DNA of 7,314 nt from contig CAXTTS010000161.1 of assembly GCA_964247265.1 (NCBI GenBank), positions 1 through 7,314 on the forward strand, read 5' to 3'. This document shows positions 5,774-7,314 of this stretch, piece after piece (positions within the stretch are counted from its first letter, which is position 1; each line of letters opens with the position of its first letter). The notes beneath the pieces are model-generated. The model saw only the letters and a program-made list of their open reading frames with translations, did not search any database and had not been told where the DNA came from. The DNA comes from Alterirhizorhabdus sp964247265. GTDB lineage: Bacteria; Pseudomonadota; Alphaproteobacteria; Sphingomonadales; Sphingomonadaceae. Made by a program: the position numbers and the translations under genes.

Positions 5774-6433
5774 ATGACGACGAAGAAGGCAATGCTGAAA
5801 CTCGGATCGGGGCTGATGCTGGCGCTCGTGGCGGGCACCACCCTGGCCGGCTGCGCGGCGCAGGGGCCGACCGGCACCGCCTTGCCGCCCGCGCCCTTCG
5901 TCCAGAATCGCGAGCAGGCCGGCGAGGATTATCTGATCGGCCCGCTCGACAAGCTCACCGTGTTCGTCTGGCGCAATCCGGAACTCGGCGCCAAGGTGCA
6001 GGTGCGCCCCGATGGCCGCATCACCACCCCGCTGATCCAGGACATGACGGCGGTGGGCAAGACGCCGGCGCAGCTGGCTGTGGACATCAAGGCGGCGCTC
6101 GCCACCTATGTCAAGGATCCGCTCGTATCGGTGATCGTCGAGGATTTCTCCGGCACCTATTCGCAGCAGGTCCGCATCGTCGGCGCCACCGAAAAGCCGG
6201 CCTCGGTGCCGTACCGCGCGAACATGATGCTGCTCGATGCGATGATCGCGGTCGGCGGGCTCAACCAATATGCCGCCGGCAATCGCGCGCGCCTCGTCCG
6301 CTTCGACAAGGCCACCGGCAAGCAGACGGAGTTCGCCATCCGCATCGATCGCCTGCTCAAGCGCGGCGATGCCTCGGCCAACGTGCGACTGGAGCCGGGC
6401 GACGTCATCATCATTCCCGAAAGCGTGTTCTAG
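5774..6433 (+). CDS. XrtA-type exopolysaccharide export lipoprotein (Wza-like, TIGR03027-like)
   Basis: A periplasm-facing outer-membrane lipoprotein of the polysaccharide export family, 219 residues. Residues 1-26 form a lipoprotein signal peptide (MTTKKAMLKL, then a hydrophobic core) ending in the lipobox LAGC with Cys27. Ala at +2 predicts outer-membrane sorting. A Poly_export domain covers roughly 51-125 (EDYLIGPLDKLTVFVWRNPE, then RPDGRITTP). An SLBB-like domain covers roughly 130-219 and ends LEPGDVIIIPESVF. The protein is much shorter than E. coli Wza and stops right after the SLBB domain, so it lacks a Wza-like C-terminal pore helix; short forms are usual for the XrtA-associated family. 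The start at 5774 is supported by AGGGGG (5760-5765) eight bases upstream and by the signal peptide; an upstream in-frame start near 5693 would add unrelated residues. It lies 143 bp after the decarboxylase and 40 bp before the chain-length gene, with which it probably forms an operon. Confidence 0.9.
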   Translation: MTTKKAMLKLGSGLMLALVAGTTLAGCAAQGPTGTALPPAPFVQNREQAGEDYLIGPLDKLTVFVWRNPELGAKVQVRPDGRITTPLIQDMTAVGKTPAQLAVDIKAALATYVKDPLVSVIVEDFSGTYSQQVRIVGATEKPASVPYRANMMLLDAMIAVGGLNQYAAGNRARLVRFDKATGKQTEFAIRIDRLLKRGDASANVRLEPGDVIIIPESVF

Positions 6434-6473
6434 GTCACAGGCGCGGGGTGCGTTGGGGATAGCAGGGGCGACG

Positions 6474-7314
6474 ATGAACGGCATCTATGACGAGATCAAG
6501 ATCGCGATCCACACCGTGTGGCGCCGCCGCTGGCTGGCGCTTGGCGTCATGTGGGCGGTGTGCCTGGCCGGCTGGCTGGTGATCGCGCTGATCCCNNNNN
6601 NNNNNCGGCGCGCGCCTGTTCGTCTCGATGCAGTCGATCCTGCCGCAGAAGATGGGCATCAGCACCGGCGACCAGATGGCCGATATCGAGCGGGTGCGCC
6701 AGACGCTCACCTCCGCGGATAATCTGGAAAAGGTCGTCCGCGGCACCGATCTCGTCACCCAGGCGGGCGGCGCGCGCGACGTGGGCGAAATGGTCGCCCG
6801 GCTCCAGCGCAACATCACGGTGAAGAGCCCGCAGGACAATATGTTCGAGATCACCGCCCGCACCAGCGCCGGCGGCCTCAGCGATGCCGAGAATGCCCGC
6901 CTCGCGATGACGGTGGTGCAGAAGCTGATCGACCTGTTCGTCTCCGAGAACCTCGCCGGCGACCGGGTGGAGACCAGCCAGACGATCCAGTTCCTCGACG
7001 GCGAACTCGCCCGCCGCGAAAAGGGCCTGCAGGACGCCGAGGAGAAGCGCGCCGCGTTCGAGCAGAAATATATGGGGATGCTGCCCGGCACCGGCTCGGT
7101 CGCGGACCGGATGACGGCGGCGCGATCCGAACTGCAGGATGTCGAATCGAACCTCGCGGCGGCGCAAAGCTCGCTCGCCGCGCTCAACGGGCAGATGGCG
7201 GGCACGCCGGCCAGCGTCGCGGCGCCCAGCTTCGGCGGCGGCAGCGTCGGCGGCGCGCGCGGCCGCATCGCCGCGCTGGAGGCGCCGATCTCCGACGACC
7301 AGGCGAAGGGCTGG
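6474..7314 (+). CDS. XrtA system polysaccharide chain-length determinant (Wzz/GNVR type, TIGR03007-like), partial
   Basis: An inner-membrane polysaccharide co-polymerase that sets polymer length. About 40 residues precede the assembly gap and 236 follow it; the C-terminus lies beyond the window. MNGIYDEIKIAIHTVWRRR is followed by the first membrane segment at about 20-40. After the gap come a Wzz-like periplasmic region (SMQSILPQKMGIS, DIERVRQTLTSADNLEKVVRGTDL) and a long helical, coiled-coil-prone stretch (around ELARREKGLQDAEEKRAAFE and SELQDVESNLAAAQSSLAAL) with a Gly/Ser/Ala-rich linker near 7200-7260. The start has AGGGG at 6464-6468, five bases upstream. The reading frame differs by one base on the two sides of the ten Ns. 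Because both sides encode matching parts of one protein, I take this as a gap of wrong nominal length and not a mutation. A second membrane segment and sometimes a kinase partner would be expected downstream. Confidence 0.88.
6596..6605. other. Assembly gap (10 Ns) inside the chain-length determinant gene
   Basis: Ten Ns follow the codons for ALIP and precede those for GARLFV. For the frame to continue, the missing length must be a multiple of three, and ten is not. From the usual family pattern (IP, then about five residues ending in Ser, then the ARxFV strand), I infer a real gap near 15 bases. The run is therefore probably a placeholder of arbitrary size. Confidence 0.9.

Overview
The window is GC-rich (by eye about two thirds G+C) and codes densely on both strands. 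It looks like a chromosomal segment of an alphaproteobacterium, most likely a sphingomonad. The basis is protein family resemblance, the high GC, and an exosortase A (XrtA/PEP-CTERM) type exopolysaccharide locus. No rRNA, tRNA, insertion sequence, phage gene or CRISPR array was seen.

Layout. (1) Positions 1-344, minus strand: N-terminal 114 codons of alanine dehydrogenase (ald), cut by the window edge. (2) 529-2457, plus: a complete Kup-type potassium transporter, divergent from ald across a 184-bp gap. (3) 2486-2758, minus: a 90-residue acyl carrier protein, convergent with kup across a 28-bp gap that contains a hairpin. (4) 2908-4410 and 4407-5630, plus: an AMP-forming acyl-CoA ligase and a fold-type III PLP-dependent decarboxylase, overlapping by 4 bp. 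They resemble the families named 'exosortase A system-associated' (TIGR03098 and TIGR03099). (5) 5774-6433, plus: a short Wza-type polysaccharide export lipoprotein. (6) 6474 to the window end, plus: an XrtA-type polysaccharide chain-length determinant, interrupted by a 10-N assembly gap and cut by the window edge.

How the genes fit together. ald and kup are housekeeping genes that mark the left border of the polysaccharide locus. The export lipoprotein and chain-length protein are envelope parts of a Wzx/Wzy-like secretion route. The carrier protein, ligase and decarboxylase look like a small carrier-protein pathway: the ligase activates a carboxylic or amino acid, the carrier holds it as a thioester, and the decarboxylase acts on it before or after loading. 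The product is not evident from the sequence. This trio is the least understood and most interesting part of the window. The exosortase, its PEP-CTERM substrates and the glycosyltransferases are not in the window and would be expected beyond the right edge.

Regulatory structure. A plausible sigma70-like promoter precedes ald. Repeated arms lie between the divergent acp and ligase genes. An imperfect 21-bp palindrome sits in an AT-rich pocket upstream of the export lipoprotein gene, suggesting that the export genes may have their own control.
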